A stretch of DNA of 64,000 bases, from NCBI GenBank assembly GCA_025267735.1, contig CM046303.1:16668403-16732402 (forward strand), written 5' to 3'. Within the stretch, counting starts at the first letter, position 1; the number at the start of each line of letters is the position of its first letter. The notes beneath the pieces were generated by a model. It was not told the origin of the DNA and ran no database searches. It saw nothing but the letters and a program-made list of their open reading frames with translations. This document shows, piece by piece, positions 11,786 to 22,989 of this stretch. The DNA comes from Mactra quadrangularis. Lineage: Eukaryota; Mollusca; Bivalvia; Venerida; Mactridae. Both the position numbers and the translations under genes were made by a program.

Positions 11786-14700
11786 TAATAAACTCATCTC
11801 ACTCACAAAGTGATTTTATTTATAATATTCGAAAGTATTGTATAATTTTCAAAAGTATTGTTTTTATATGATAAAATATGTTTTACATTATTTTAATTAC
11901 ATAATTATTTATTTCGCTTTATCAGGCATAAGATAGAGAACAATGAAAATTAATTAAAAATTACTGACACTAACGTGTTTTATTGAAATTAAAAGTTAAT
12001 AAGTTATTGTTCTGTACTTTTCCCATGTATGTGATGTTGTTTAACAATATTGATACTATTTGATTGAACCAGTGATAAAGTGAAATTACTTTCAGTACAA
12101 TTTATTAGCATGTATAAATCAGTACCTTTTTAATGTAAACCGATTTTCCTTGTATTAAGTAATTGATAACGTTTTGTGGGTGATATTTATTGAGTATTTA
12201 CCATTTCGAATCTAAATTTGACACATCACACTAGTATAGTGTGTTGCATTCTTTTTCTTAATGATAATCTCGTAAAATGATCAATACACTTGAATAGCTA
12301 GTGTAATCACTTCACTACACTTGTTTATAGATTTAGAAAAAAACAAATGATCACACTTTAATTTGATAAAATGTTATGTTAGCGAATTGAATATTCAACA
12401 TGTTTATTGCTTCGTTCTAAGAATGGGTAATAATTCTGTCACAACTTCCAGAAAAAGGAATGGTGAAAAAGGCTGTCGAAATCAATTAGAAAATATTTTG
12501 CTCAGTGCAAGGTGATTATCACTCGTTGATGAGCCTCCACAGCATTTTTATGTTGATTGTGCGTTCAGAATTCATGATATTTTTAACTTTACCCTCCACG
12601 AATGGTGTTATCTGAATGAGGTAAAAACCAATTAAAACGATGTGTCTGATGTTTGTATCATGAATGGAACATAATCAAATAAAGATTGTAGTAATCATAC
12701 AAGAATTGATTTCTAGTTGCTTTATTGATCTTATACAATAGGCTTATACAGTGTTCGTCCTTAACTAACTAGTCTTTTACTGTCGAGATAAAATCAAAGC
12801 AGTAATCTTACTGTTATTGAAATCAAGCAGTTTGATAAATTACGGGCATCGCATTTTAAACTAATACAGATTCTGAAATAGGTATTGATGTCAAGTAAAA
12901 GTGTACTTGTGCAGCATAATCTATACAAAAGTCACAGAACAAGACCTTTAAATTTGTAACCAAGTATAAAATAGAAACTGTTATTTGGTATCGCTTGTAC
13001 CAGTACTAAATTTTATGGTGAATTTAGTTTTTCGAAAAACATCATGATTTTCTAATATAATTGACCGATTAAAAAATGTTCTTACAATGTTTTTTTTCGA
13101 ACCATGGTTTTAGTACTTTGCCATTTTTGGTAGGTGTAATTGAACTTGATTGTTTTTGTTTGGAGTGAATTCATCAATGAAAGGACTTGTATGAATTTGT
13201 ATGAATTTTAATGCAATCGTTCGGTATTGATTCTTTTTGAAAATAAATTATTTGAAATAATTAAAAACAATTAATTACCTGTTAATCTATTCTTCCCTGG
13301 ATGTAGAAAGATCTTTTATTTCTAAACAGTTATGTCAATGAATGTTTGCCTTCATTCGTTTTTATGTTTCTGTTATTACCATTTGCATCTCTGTAAAAGT
13401 AAGAAACGAAGGAACGAATTGTGATTACTATTTATGTCTTTTCATGACTGTTTTATTGCTGTGTCAACCTATTACTGGCTCACGAAATATATATGTAAAC
13501 TCCGTTTATTGCTTTCTCAATGTTTTTGTTAGGTTAATAAGGTTGTTTATAGTGGAGTCCTTTGTTTTGATTGTAGTTGTTATCTGTGATTAATATACCA
13601 CGTATGCCAGATGCCATGAATAGTAATAGTGCATTGACTTTCTAATAAAACACTGATCTATATAATTTTGACAAGTAAAAATAGTTATTACATTTTTGGG
13701 GAAATATAGATCTTCTCGACGTTGATTCATGAACGTGTGTGTTCCCTTCACATAAGTCTGGACGAATTAGAATCAATTGCAATTGGGAGTCTTTAGTTCA
13801 GACATTAATTGCTAACTAGGTCACAGTTTTGCTTTGGACACTTAAAACTGAAATGATATACTTAAGACTGTTACCTAATTAGTTGACTGATATAAACTAT
13901 GTTTTAAGGTTTCGGAAAAAGTTTTGATCATAATCATGCCTTAAACAAACAAAGAATGCTGGATAAATAATAATAAAAGATATGTGTATGATGGCCAATA
14001 TGTTTTTCTTCTACAAGTACAAGCCTAGCTTGTACGTTTTATGAAAAGATAGCCAAACCTGTTGATCATATGCTTATTCCATGACTTATCAATATATATT
14101 CTTAACTGATGAAAGTTGATCCCTTTCTGATGCTAATGTCTGCCTGAATCATTGTTTACTTGAAGTGCGATTTTTATAACGGTTATTCTCGGGGAAATAC
14201 GAGTTGATGTTTTGTATTCACATTTCTGGCATTACTTTTTTAATTGTTACTTGTAAGGACTGTTGTAGGCTTTATATAGTTTTGAAGTCCCATCGAATAT
14301 GTCAGATGAGGCCTCACACCATTTTAAGTATTACAATAACCAGCTTCTCATGCAGACATTCTTCATTGCTAACGTGTGACTCAAGCCTTATCAAGAATAA
14401 AAAATGGACGATAAGAGAAAAATAATGAGTTTTGTCGCTATACAAACATTTATTATCTAGACTCGACCTTTGGAGTCTTCGATATATAATCTAAAATTTA
14501 GTGAAACACGTTTTGGATTTCACTAGAATTTAAAAAAGGTACTGAGAGTCAATGATAATACAATGTACTTCTTGATAAATTGAATTTGTATTTGTTTCGA
14601 TGCACTTTGATAGATTGATACAAATTGGGTTCAATTTGTTTCGATAGATAATTGCATTGATTATAATTAATGCATTGCTGTGATATATATTTATATCTAT

Positions 14701-15110
14701 AAGACTGAGTATTTGTTTCCCGTTTTCTGTCTGAAGATATATACTCTTGTTAGTATCTATAAAAAGTTATATTAATTTCCAGATTCAGACATATCTAAAT
14801 TGTCTGCACTTTTCTTGACGTTGAAGTATCATAAAAAGCTATAACGAAAAGGATAACCATCTATAAATAATGTAGTTGTATTATCTGCTAGTTGTATGTA
14901 AGACTTTATTACGTTGTTAGTAAATGGCCTGCCCGATTTTATGACCTACGTTGTTGATAAGACAATTTGCCATTCTTCCGGCTAATAGTTTTAAACATAA
15001 TAGCAACAGTATGTATGTATTTATTTATAAGGAAGTTAAGTCTCATCAATTGTTCGATTTTATAGAACTATACTTTAGTATACATTAGTTTTGTTGTGTT
15101 TTCTAAATGT
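11786..15110. other. 3.3-kb non-coding interval between T2 and the next repeats
   Basis: No block P, Q or R counterpart is recognisable here, although the spacing of T1-T2-T3 would predict one near 12.5-14.5 kb. Open frames at 13342-13593 and 14204-14425 carry no motif. A short direct repeat, tgtatgaatt, occurs twice near 13190-13210. Confidence 0.5.
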
Positions 15111-15127
15111 GTTTGTTTTTGGCTGGG

Positions 15128-15250
15128 TTTAACGCCGTAGCAATCGTGTTACCATTTTAGTTTTGTGTTGTAGTGCCATCGTAACCTACGATAACAGTAG
15201 CTTAAGTCAAACTACTTTCAGGCTTGAAAAGTTGCGAATTAATGCCAAGT
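15128..15250 (-). mobile_element. SINE tail remnant, minus strand
   Basis: The plus-strand text gggtttaacgccgtagcaat is the reverse complement of the SINE 3' end (gcgttaaaccc) also seen at 3663 and 43506. It continues with a diverged body, ttgtgttgtagtgccatcgt. No tRNA-like head is found, so this is only a fragment. Confidence 0.4.
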
Positions 15251-15439
15251 CTGATATACGTTTATGAATATTGTTAATTTGATGTCATAGTTATATGTAA
15301 GGGCACTAAGCAAATCTACAGTGCAATTATATGTCTGGAAATATATCATACCTAGAGGAAATATATTGAATCTGATTGTGTTGTCAGTGTGAAGGTTGTG
15401 AAGAAGTTATTCTCGTAGATATCTTATAGACATGTTGCT

Positions 15440-16240
15440 CATTGATATTATTTTTTATGGAAATATTAGGTTTTTATACGTTTGTGCTGGCTGGAATTAT
15501 AACATTTTAAAATAGAACACCACAGTTTACAGCTTATAATAAACGTTGTTTTAAGAAAAACATTTAACATTTTTAATAAATGACTAATGTACGACAGGAG
15601 ATCATTAAGAGGTTTTCACAGATGACTTAAGCAATATTCATGTTTTACATATTGATGACCCCGGCATGCAGTTTTAAAATCTCAGATAATTTTCAATTAC
15701 GACAGTTATTGCAACAGGATTTGTTTTATACCTTTGTAAAGTATGATGAATCTATTAAAGTTTAATATTACAGCTTCGCCATGACTAATGTGTCTTGGCA
15801 TAAATATTGGCCCTTGTATGCCTTGCTATGATGAATAAAAAGCATTGTGCAATATATAATTTATTTAAAGCATGAAAATGCATTTTTAAAATAATTATGT
15901 TAGAATCGGAGTACTAAACAATTTTGAAGTTGTTTAGATATTCGCAGCATGCTAAAACAAGAATTTGATTTGTTAAGTGTCTGATGATAGTTTAATAAGC
16001 ATACACAATTTATCTCATTGCCATTTGCCTTAACAGAGTTGGTTGATATTTCATTATTTATTTATGAAAAACGTCTCTACTTTTGTATAGCCGGTGTAAA
16101 TGACTTGTTGCTGTATTGTGTGCCTTGATTATCATGAATTTATAAATACCATTGGGATACCATATGTCTGCTTATTTGTAATCAATCAATGGGGATTAAA
16201 ACAATTTCATTTCTAAACATATTAGAGATGGAATTAGATG
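15440..16240 (+). repeat. Block T copy 3
   Basis: Third T copy, aligned with T2. It shares attataacattttaaaatag, the caccac motif, ataaatg, aagcaatattcatgtttta-like text, gtgcaatatataatttattta, and the exact distal match aatcaatcaatgggga. It is followed by block P at about 700 bp, whereas T1 is followed by block P at about 2 kb. Confidence 0.55.
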
Positions 16241-16424
16241 TTTGATTTCATATTCAAGTAAAACTCATGTTGTGTAACATTTTTCTAAAAAATATAATGA
16301 ACGTCGATATCAGTTGCTTGTATGACGTTTTTCTTTTAGTAAGCCTTTATATCTAATCATCAACTTCTTAATCAGAACTAGCTTATTTTCCAACAAAAAG
16401 CTGACATATTTTCCACCTGTGTCA

Positions 16425-16512
16425 AATTTATATGGAAGGGCTAACCCTTCTGATACCTGGAATTTGTTACAGTATATCCGATTTCAAATCATGCGCCTTA
16501 CTGTGCTACGTT
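16425..16512 (-). mobile_element. Degenerate SINE head, minus strand
   Basis: On the minus strand the order is a B-box-like gatttgaaatcgg, then about 45 bp, then cccttccatataaatttgac. The latter corresponds to cccttccatgaaaatttgag, which follows the B box in the well-preserved SINE at 31955. The A box is weak (aaggcgcatg). It is an old fragment. Confidence 0.35.
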
Positions 16513-16518
16513 TGCGGC

Positions 16519-16526
16519 TATATAAG
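16519..16526 (+). promoter_or_regulatory. Candidate TATA box
   Basis: TATATAAG preceded by gcggc is a canonical TATA-box string and lies 78 bp upstream of a good splice donor (ttc|gtaagtg at 16603/16604). A transcript starting about 30 bp downstream would have a first exon of about 50 bp. Its only ATG (16582) gives a five-codon frame, so the product would be non-coding or would use a later start. In DNA this AT-rich the string alone is weak evidence. Confidence 0.2.
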
Positions 16527-16681
16527 TCTAATGTTTGTTAAATGGCTGTTCCAGAGCAAATACAATAGGAATTGAACTTACATGGGCCAGACCAGATAGC
16601 TTCGTAAGTGAAAACTGTTTTAGTGTATACTTACTATATAAAACATGTTTCTATACTAATATATTACATTGTCAATTTCAG

Positions 16682-16751
16682 GTCATTGTTTATCATCAAA
16701 TTACAAAGTAGAAGTTTATCATCAAATTACAAAGTAGAAAAAAATCTACTG
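16682..16751 (+). other. Candidate small exon containing a perfect 26-bp tandem duplication
   Basis: The interval is bounded by an acceptor, attgtcaatttcag, and a donor, ctactg|gtaagtaaa. Upstream, the 78-bp gap back to the donor at 16604 would be a very short intron. Within the interval, gtttatcatcaaattacaaa plus gtagaa occurs twice in exact tandem (16688-16713 and 16714-16739). The reading frames contain stops, so it would be an untranslated exon. The duplication is recent, because the copies are identical while surrounding duplications are heavily diverged. Confidence 0.3.
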
Positions 16752-16937
16752 GTAAGTAAAGACAGAATGTCTTAATATCTTATTATTTTACGCATATCAT
16801 CTTAGCTTGTTTTAGAGATATAGATTGAATATTGGTTTTGTAAAAAAAAATATTTCAAAGTTATTGATTATTTATATTATGCACTGTGTACTAGACTCAT
16901 TATGTTATTTACATGGAAAATAATTTACTCAGGTACT

Positions 16938-17360
16938 TAATATTCATTATAACTCTTCTTTAAGATTTGAAAACCATCTTTAGTTGTTTTCTTCCATGAC
17001 AAGTCTAGCTGTTAAAAGATATCATTTCGGTTAAGAACTGTCTGATGAAGATAATATTAACATATAAACATGTTTAACTTGCTGATAAGAATTCTCAGCA
17101 ACAGATATTTTGCTATTTTAACTTGATATCAGACAACAAGTGGAGTTTTTTCGAATAATTCATACGTTATTCATTATGTTTATGTAATTTTTCTGAATTG
17201 ATATCCTCAAGCTTTTTGTTTCAGACACACTTTGACTGGATTTAAGTATTGTGGCTAATAAAAACGTGTTTAAAGTCGATGAATTGATAAAACTAAATTA
17301 AGTTTGTTACCGGCTTGTCACTTATTCTAGAATGAAATTGATTATAAAATCGCTTTTTGT
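16938..17360 (+). repeat. Block P copy 2
   Basis: Counterpart of 8255-8690, with the same exact core of about 42 bp ending in the acceptor-like tttttgtttcag (about 17224), the same ttttgactggatttaagt-type continuation and the same distal aatgaaattgattataaaat. Identity drops sharply on both sides of the core. Confidence 0.75.
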
Positions 17361-18034
17361 ACAACGACATGTTCTAATCACGGCTGTAGAATTGGTTAGA
17401 TACGATGTTGTGGTTTTAGAAACTTAAAAAAAACAGTTTCAGAGGTTTGCTTTTGAAGCACGCATGATATCATAAGAAGTATGATACTTAAGGGATGTTT
17501 AAGTGCCTAATTTGTTAAAATTGATAAAGAAATGTCTTATAAGACAGTATTACAACTCATTATGCCAATGTATTAACAGGTAAGGGGTTGAAACATTTAC
17601 TTGAGCTTACATGAAAAAAAAGTTCGGAAGCAAATCATCTAATGTAATTTTTCGAATAGGTTGCCTAATTAAGTGTTTGTAGATGCAATATATATATATA
17701 TAATCTACTGTAAAAATACATTAAGAAAGACATTGCTACATTAGTTTGAGCAAAGATAGCCCAAAGGATTTTTTTTATTTATGACAAAATTCTTTTTAGT
17801 TTATACCATTTCTGGTTAATTTTGTTGAAACATTGCTTTCATTCAAAGCGTTTTTAGAAGATGAAATTGCTGACTTCATTAAAACTTTATGTTTAAACAT
17901 TATGAATGGTTCGACATCCGATTGCAAAAAAAACGTATTTGTAAAGTAGAAGAAAATTACATAAGGTGTTAAAGATTACTTAAGTTATACCAGACAAGTT
18001 ATACATATTACAATGTTACCATCCTGTCATATGG
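17361..18034. other. Spacer between P2 and Q2
   Basis: Mostly AT-rich filler. A TA microsatellite sits at about 17689-17702, and a CAG|GTAAGG donor-like site occurs at 17580 with no clear partner. Confidence 0.45.
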
Positions 18035-18400
18035 TATGATTTATCTATTTGTCTTTCGGTTTTTGTGTACTGTAGATACATTTACAGTCGTCTAATACAA
18101 ATGTCAACAAACAAGACATTTTTTACCAGACACTAATATATTACCGAACGACAGTCGTTGGTATCTGTTTTGTACAATACCAATTTTTAGAATCAATTTG
18201 TTGTCTTCCATTATGTCTTAGAGCAAATGATATTGTTTAGTCTGATAATCATTGTCCAATGTTACTTAGGCAATCAGAGATTGTCTGTTGTATGTACATA
18301 TCAAAATTGGTTGTTTGCTCCTGTTAGCTGTAGGCATGAATTCATCAAATGTGTTGTATTAACGATGTGATTTTGAACCTTTGTTAAACTGATTGTTTTT
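18035..18400 (+). repeat. Block Q copy 2
   Basis: Carries the same 48-bp identical core as Q1. In the 3' half, the frame equivalent to the Q1 open frame is readable from about 18187 to 18376 with a possible Met start. It encodes about 47 residues with a hydrophobic start and the motif Ser-Cys-Arg-His. Length differences from Q1 in this part are +9 and -3 bp. Confidence 0.7.
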
Positions 18401-18939
18401 GTTTTTTGGTTGCATCATTTCCAGACGACTAGTTGACAAATTGACTTTTAATTGATACTTTTTTGTGCGTTTAGAATGTTTTTGAAATCAGAATTTTCGC
18501 CGTTGCGCAAAATATCATTGCGTCATGATAATTACTCCTACTTATTCTTACTGAGTTGTCATTCGTTAATTGACCCTCATTTATATACATGATAATTCAA
18601 ATGTAAACATTGTTTGGATATTGTGTTAAATAAATGATTAAAGTTTTGTTTATCTCAGATATATGTCAAATTCAAACGAATGTCGAATTAAGCGCGTTAA
18701 AAAAAGATGTTATTCAACTGTATTTTTTACGAAGTGGTATGGCTAAAGAATGGCATGCAATACTTATATTGACTAGTAAAGTGTATTCAAACTCTTCTTT
18801 ATTGTTCACACAATGTTGTATACAAGAGTATGTCCAGTGCTTTATAACACGTTGCGTATTACTAACGAATGGACCACTTCTGTTAAATTCAATAATGACA
18901 CAATTTGTATCCTGACCTTTAAAACAACGCTCTGGCATA
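18401..18939. other. Spacer between Q2 and R2
   Basis: Overlapping open frames on both strands (18634-18995) are mutually exclusive and have no motif. No repeat is recognised. Confidence 0.45.
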
Positions 18940-19135
18940 TCTATAGGTATTGGACAATCAATAAAAGTTGTTTAAAATTTTCCTGTACAGTGTAAGAAAT
19001 ATCTCTCATCTAGATTTTTCATCTTCTTGTCTGTCTCTTGATACAAACTGAATGATATACAGGATTGATTGTGTTATACTCAAAAAAAGTTTGTTGTGAC
19101 ACTGAAATAATAGTTTGGTAAAATGTTGATATTTA
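18940..19135 (+). repeat. Block R copy 2
   Basis: Second R copy, with landmarks ctataggtattgg, acaatcaataaaag, tgtacagtgtaagaa, cttgatacaaactgaatgat, and acaggattgattg. The minus-strand frame seen in R1 is broken here by a TGA in place of a TGG codon and by a one-base deletion (gatatttctta against gatattttctta). Confidence 0.75.
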
Positions 19136-19239
19136 AGCTGCAACGAATGTGTTCTACTTTGCCTTTGTAAACATAAGTTTACACTGTGTAAAGTGTGGAG
19201 ATGTTTCATGTGTAACAAGACTAATAATATATCCTACTC

Positions 19240-20110
19240 AAATAAGAACGAAGTGTAGAATGATAGCAGAGAATAAATGATGAAGGCATTGTATACATTT
19301 CAGGAATTCTTTTACGTCAGGAATTTTATATTACCAATAGTCTAGTATTCGTTTCGTCTGAGACCCACTTTAATCTTACACGTATAGCCAACACATTATC
19401 GAAATTCTTTTACTTTAATACTACCTCATTTGTTTATATTTTACATTTCGTCTGAGTGTTTGATTAACGCTGATGGATGCTTATCATTCCTTATTTTGAA
19501 GATATCAATATTATTTTTTGTCTTTATTTTAAGATGTAAAAGTAAAGAATATGAATTTTATAAAATGAACGCCTTATGATCATAACATACCCATGATAGC
19601 ATCTTTATAACCGGAAGTCTCTCCTCTTCTATAGAGTATGGGAGGAACCTTAAATCGCAAATGGGCGAAACCATTGCTAGCCTTGAAGATATAGATATAC
19701 TGTAGCACTAGTAAACGTATCCAAGAACTAAAGGCCAGATTATACTGTCAATAATATCTGTCCTTCAACTACATTGAACAATCAAATGTAATTATATAGA
19801 ACAACAGCTTAGTGTTAATGTCTTTCTGATTGGTTCTAAGTTTTAAATGAATGGCATCTCTTTTCTACATATTATAGTATGTATAAAAACTCTTAAGCTA
19901 CAGTGAATTTTATTTCTCACTTTTCCCAGAAATGCACAAATTTGTATGTGCACTGCCATAGCAGTTTCTAATCACGAGCGTTAATAACCTCTTGATATGT
20001 TACAAAATAAACATAAAGGAATCAAAGTACTTGGATGTATTTTCAACTATAAACACTTTCTAATTACTATATGTATGTACTTGCATTGCTTAAGTGCAGT
20101 GTTTCTTTGA
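19240..20110 (+). repeat. Block S copy 1
   Basis: Direct counterpart of 21240-22400. Shared landmarks are gatgaaggcat/catgaaggcat, tcaggaattttat, cttatgatcataa/cttatgataataa, atagcatcttta/atagtatcttca, gggaggaacctta/aggaggaacctta, attatactgtcaataat/attataatgtcaataat, cacttttcccag/cactttttctgc, and cgttaataacctcttgatgt-like/cgttgataacctttggatgt. It shows that the R-S-Q module of about 2 kb is repeated in tandem. Confidence 0.7.
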
Positions 20111-20124
20111 TACGTGTGCACCAA

Positions 20125-20300
20125 ATGATCTCTGTCTTAAAGCTAATTTTAGTGTTTTGTCTGATTGTCTTTATCCAACGATCATTTGTTTGTATATATC
20201 TAAATTGGTTTTTTGCTCGTGTCAGTGGTAGACATAAATCTATTAAATGTTTTTAACTAACAATAGGATTATAAACCTTTGTTTCAGTGCTTTTTTCTTT
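20125..20300 (+). repeat. Block Q copy 3 (3' half only)
   Basis: Matches Q1 and Q2 from gtctgattgtctttatcca to ttggttttttgctcgtgtca and agacataaatctat. It lacks the 48-bp core. An open frame (20071-20256) corresponds to that of Q1, and the intervening deletions are 12 and 3 bp. It lies directly after S1 and before R3. Confidence 0.6.
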
Positions 20301-20867
20301 TGTCGTTTGCATCATTGCTTGACAATAATTCAAGTGGATGTTAACATAGCAGTTGACAATTCCATGAACGATGTGATCTTTTGATATACAAGCTATAATT
20401 TATTTGTGATAGTTATCTTCAAGCACGTTTTTGTATCAGTTTAAAATTTATTGAACTGAATAGGCTCATCTTATCAATATTGTTTCTGAGAAATATATTC
20501 TGTTCCAGAAAATATATGCCTCAATCATTTTGCTATAAGTGTCGTTTAGCTAACAAATATTTTACTAATTTGGTACAACTGTTGGTAAAAGTTATCGTTT
20601 TCATACCTGTAACATTTAAGTCTTGTTGTTGTAGCATTTAAGGAACTTGAAGTGGCATTTTTAACATAAGAATGAAACCTTTACTAATATTGTATAGCTG
20701 TTTATAGTGACTGCCCACCTTGTGTTATCTAATAAAGTATGTGCACTATATGCACACTTACTCTTTATTTAATGATATGTCTTGTGTATTTAAATAGTTT
20801 TTAATAAATAGACGACTTGTGTAAAATGCAATAATGACAAATTTTTGCGCTAACTTTTAAGATAACA
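20301..20867. other. Spacer between Q3 and R3
   Basis: AT-rich, no recognised feature. A short run, gtgcactatatgcacactta, near 20741 contains a small palindrome, GTGCActataTGCAC. Confidence 0.45.
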
Positions 20868-21070
20868 CTCATGCCTATAGGTTTTGTACAATCAATAAAT
20901 GTTTCTATGTACAATGTAAGAAAATATCTCCCATCTTGAAATTGCTTCATTTATTTGTCTGTCCCTTGATACAGACTGAAAGATGTACAGGATTGATTGT
21001 TTTACACTTAGATATCGTTCGTTGAGACATTGGAATGATAGCTTACTAAAATGTTGACTTTAAGATCTTA
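20868..21070 (+). repeat. Block R copy 3
   Basis: Third R copy (cctataggttttgtacaatc, aatgtaagaaaatatctccc, gattgattgttttacactta). It retains the minus-strand open frame for about 45 codons. About 29 base differences from R1 in the compared frame fall 8, 10 and 11 on codon positions 1, 2 and 3. Confidence 0.75.
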
Positions 21071-21239
21071 AAACTGACAACTTTGTGTCTTGACTGTGTT
21101 GAAGTAAACGGATGTTTAAAATGTGTAAAGTTTGTAGATGCTGTTATAGCAACAAGAGTATTACACGTTTTGTTAATGTTGATACATCCTACGTTCTAAC
21201 ACATACGATGTTTTGTGAAGATTGTGTTTACAAGTAATC

Positions 21240-22400
21240 ATTGAATGGCACCAAAGATTTTATCATGAAGGCATTTCTTAGATACTTTCACATCAGGAAT
21301 TTTAATAGCAACAATCTTATTCTTACTTCATTGATACACCTATAAGAAATTTGTAATTGAAATTCCCTGAAATCTCAATCTCCGTAAACAGATATCCTGT
21401 AGAGCGTTGTCGTACAGGATCTGTAAGGTTCCAATGGAGGGTAACGTCGAGATGATCTTTATGTCGATCAATCAATGCGTAGCTTTCATCTAGACGAAAC
21501 ACTATTAATAGCATTTTGAATTCGTAATTTCTATTTTGAGACCAAGGTTTGCGAGCTAATTTGACACCACGATTTCGTGGTGAATATCATAATAAGAAAA
21601 GGTCACCTGAACGAGACCCTAAGAAATTGGCCAGATCTAAATAAGCGAAAAGACGAGCGGAAAAGTTTTGATCGGGTTTTAATCATATTGCTGAAATATA
21701 TAACGACCTGTTTTACCATCTACATTACGTACAAGCGTTTGATTTATGAAAGATGAAACACTATCACATCTTGATTCAGATATTTGTCTTATTTATTCTC
21801 TTTAAAAATAAAGAATTTAACTTCAAGGGTATGAATGTTACAACATAAACATCTTATGATAATAAGTGCTTTCGATAGTATCTTCATATCCAGCGATGTT
21901 GTCTTTAACAATCAAATGTGGCAAATACAGGAGGAACCTTAGATTGAGGGTGTAATCATTACTGGTCTAGAATAAAAAAGAGATATTATATCGCTAGTCA
22001 ACATCTCCCTAGAACCACAAGTCATATTATAATGTCAATAATAAACGTCCATCAAACACATGTGGCTATAATAGTGTTATTATTTAAAACATAAGCCTGG
22101 TGTTTTATGCCGCTCAGATTTTTCTCAGTTTTTATTGAATCTTTGTGTTCCAAAAATAAGATGATGTCTGAAGACTGTTATATATTTTATCTCAATTTCC
22201 TCGGATATTCACTTTTTCTGCCTCTGCACTGTTTATAGCACTTTCTTATCAGGAACGTTGATAACCTTTGGATGTATAAAAGGAAACATTCGTCGAAATT
22301 ACTTGTACAAAAGTGTACTTCCAATAATAAAACACTCTTTAAGACCAATATATATGTAGTTTCATTGTTAAAAGTGCATTGTTCCATTTAAATGTATGCA
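21240..22400 (+). repeat. Block S copy 2, interrupted by block D copy 2
   Basis: Aligned with S1 (19240-20110) but about 300 bp longer. Most of the extra length is the block D copy at 21380-21563 and adjoining sequence. The distal part (22195-22400) is also the start of unit A. Confidence 0.7.
21380..21563 (+). repeat. Block D copy 2 (dispersed element inside block S)
   Basis: Matches 3419-3604 (see that entry). It lies inside S2 at a place where S1 has nothing comparable, so it behaves like an insertion. Directly after it, at 21565-21582, is a perfect stem, CACCACGA-tt-TCGTGGTG, which is absent from the 3.4-kb copy. Confidence 0.6.
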
Positions 22401-22980
22401 TAAAAGTAAAATGTAACAATGACGTAACAGTTAATTTATAATTATCAATAAAACATCATTGGCATGTTTATTCAGATTTACATAATTTGGTAATGTGATA
22501 TTTCGTACTTGCGTCTTGTTTATTGTTTATTACAAGTATTGTTTCATTCTCATCTAAAACAAAGCCTTGTGGAATTATGATTGATTTTCAGCAGAACTGA
22601 ATGAACTTAGATACTAAAGAGCTGAATGCTATTTCTGTAGCTTGGTAATAATTTTAAAATCGTGTTTCGAACAGTTGCAATCTCCTTTTATAATTCTTAA
22701 TAGAGAATTTGTATTTTGTTGATTCATTAATCGTTCAGATCATTGTTTCCTCTTCTAATGAGATAACATGTTACTTCTAATATTCTAATATTACTATCTC
22801 CATTACTGATGACAGATTGTATCTATAAAGTGACAACTATCTAGGGAAGCTATACAATCTACCATCCTTCTCCTTGAACCATTCTCGCTTGAGAATGTTT
22901 TAACTGTCTTATATACCAATAAACTTCTCGTTGTACAGATTTTCACCACTGGGATGATATAATACCTGAATGAATTGTGT
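22195..22980 (+). repeat. Unit A of a tandem pair, about 770 bp
   Basis: Unit A aligns throughout with unit B, which starts immediately downstream. The shared text includes aataaaacatcattggcat, ggtaatgtgat, tggaattatgattgattttc, cttggtaataattt, gtttcctcttctaatgagat, and a highly similar stretch of about 190 bp from gagataacatgttacttcta to tttcaccactgggatgat. The pair is younger than the R-S-Q array, since the last 190 bp are over 90% identical by eye. Confidence 0.85.
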
Positions 22981-22989
22981 TTTTAATTT

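Noticed and set aside
18634..18995. Overlapping open frames on both strands
   Set aside because: They are mutually exclusive, lack motifs, and lie in spacer DNA between blocks Q2 and R2.
21567..21760. Roughly 63-codon charged open frame without a start, following the D block
   Set aside because: No ATG, no splice acceptor, and no counterpart in the paralogous S1 block. The first codons are the palindrome at 21565.
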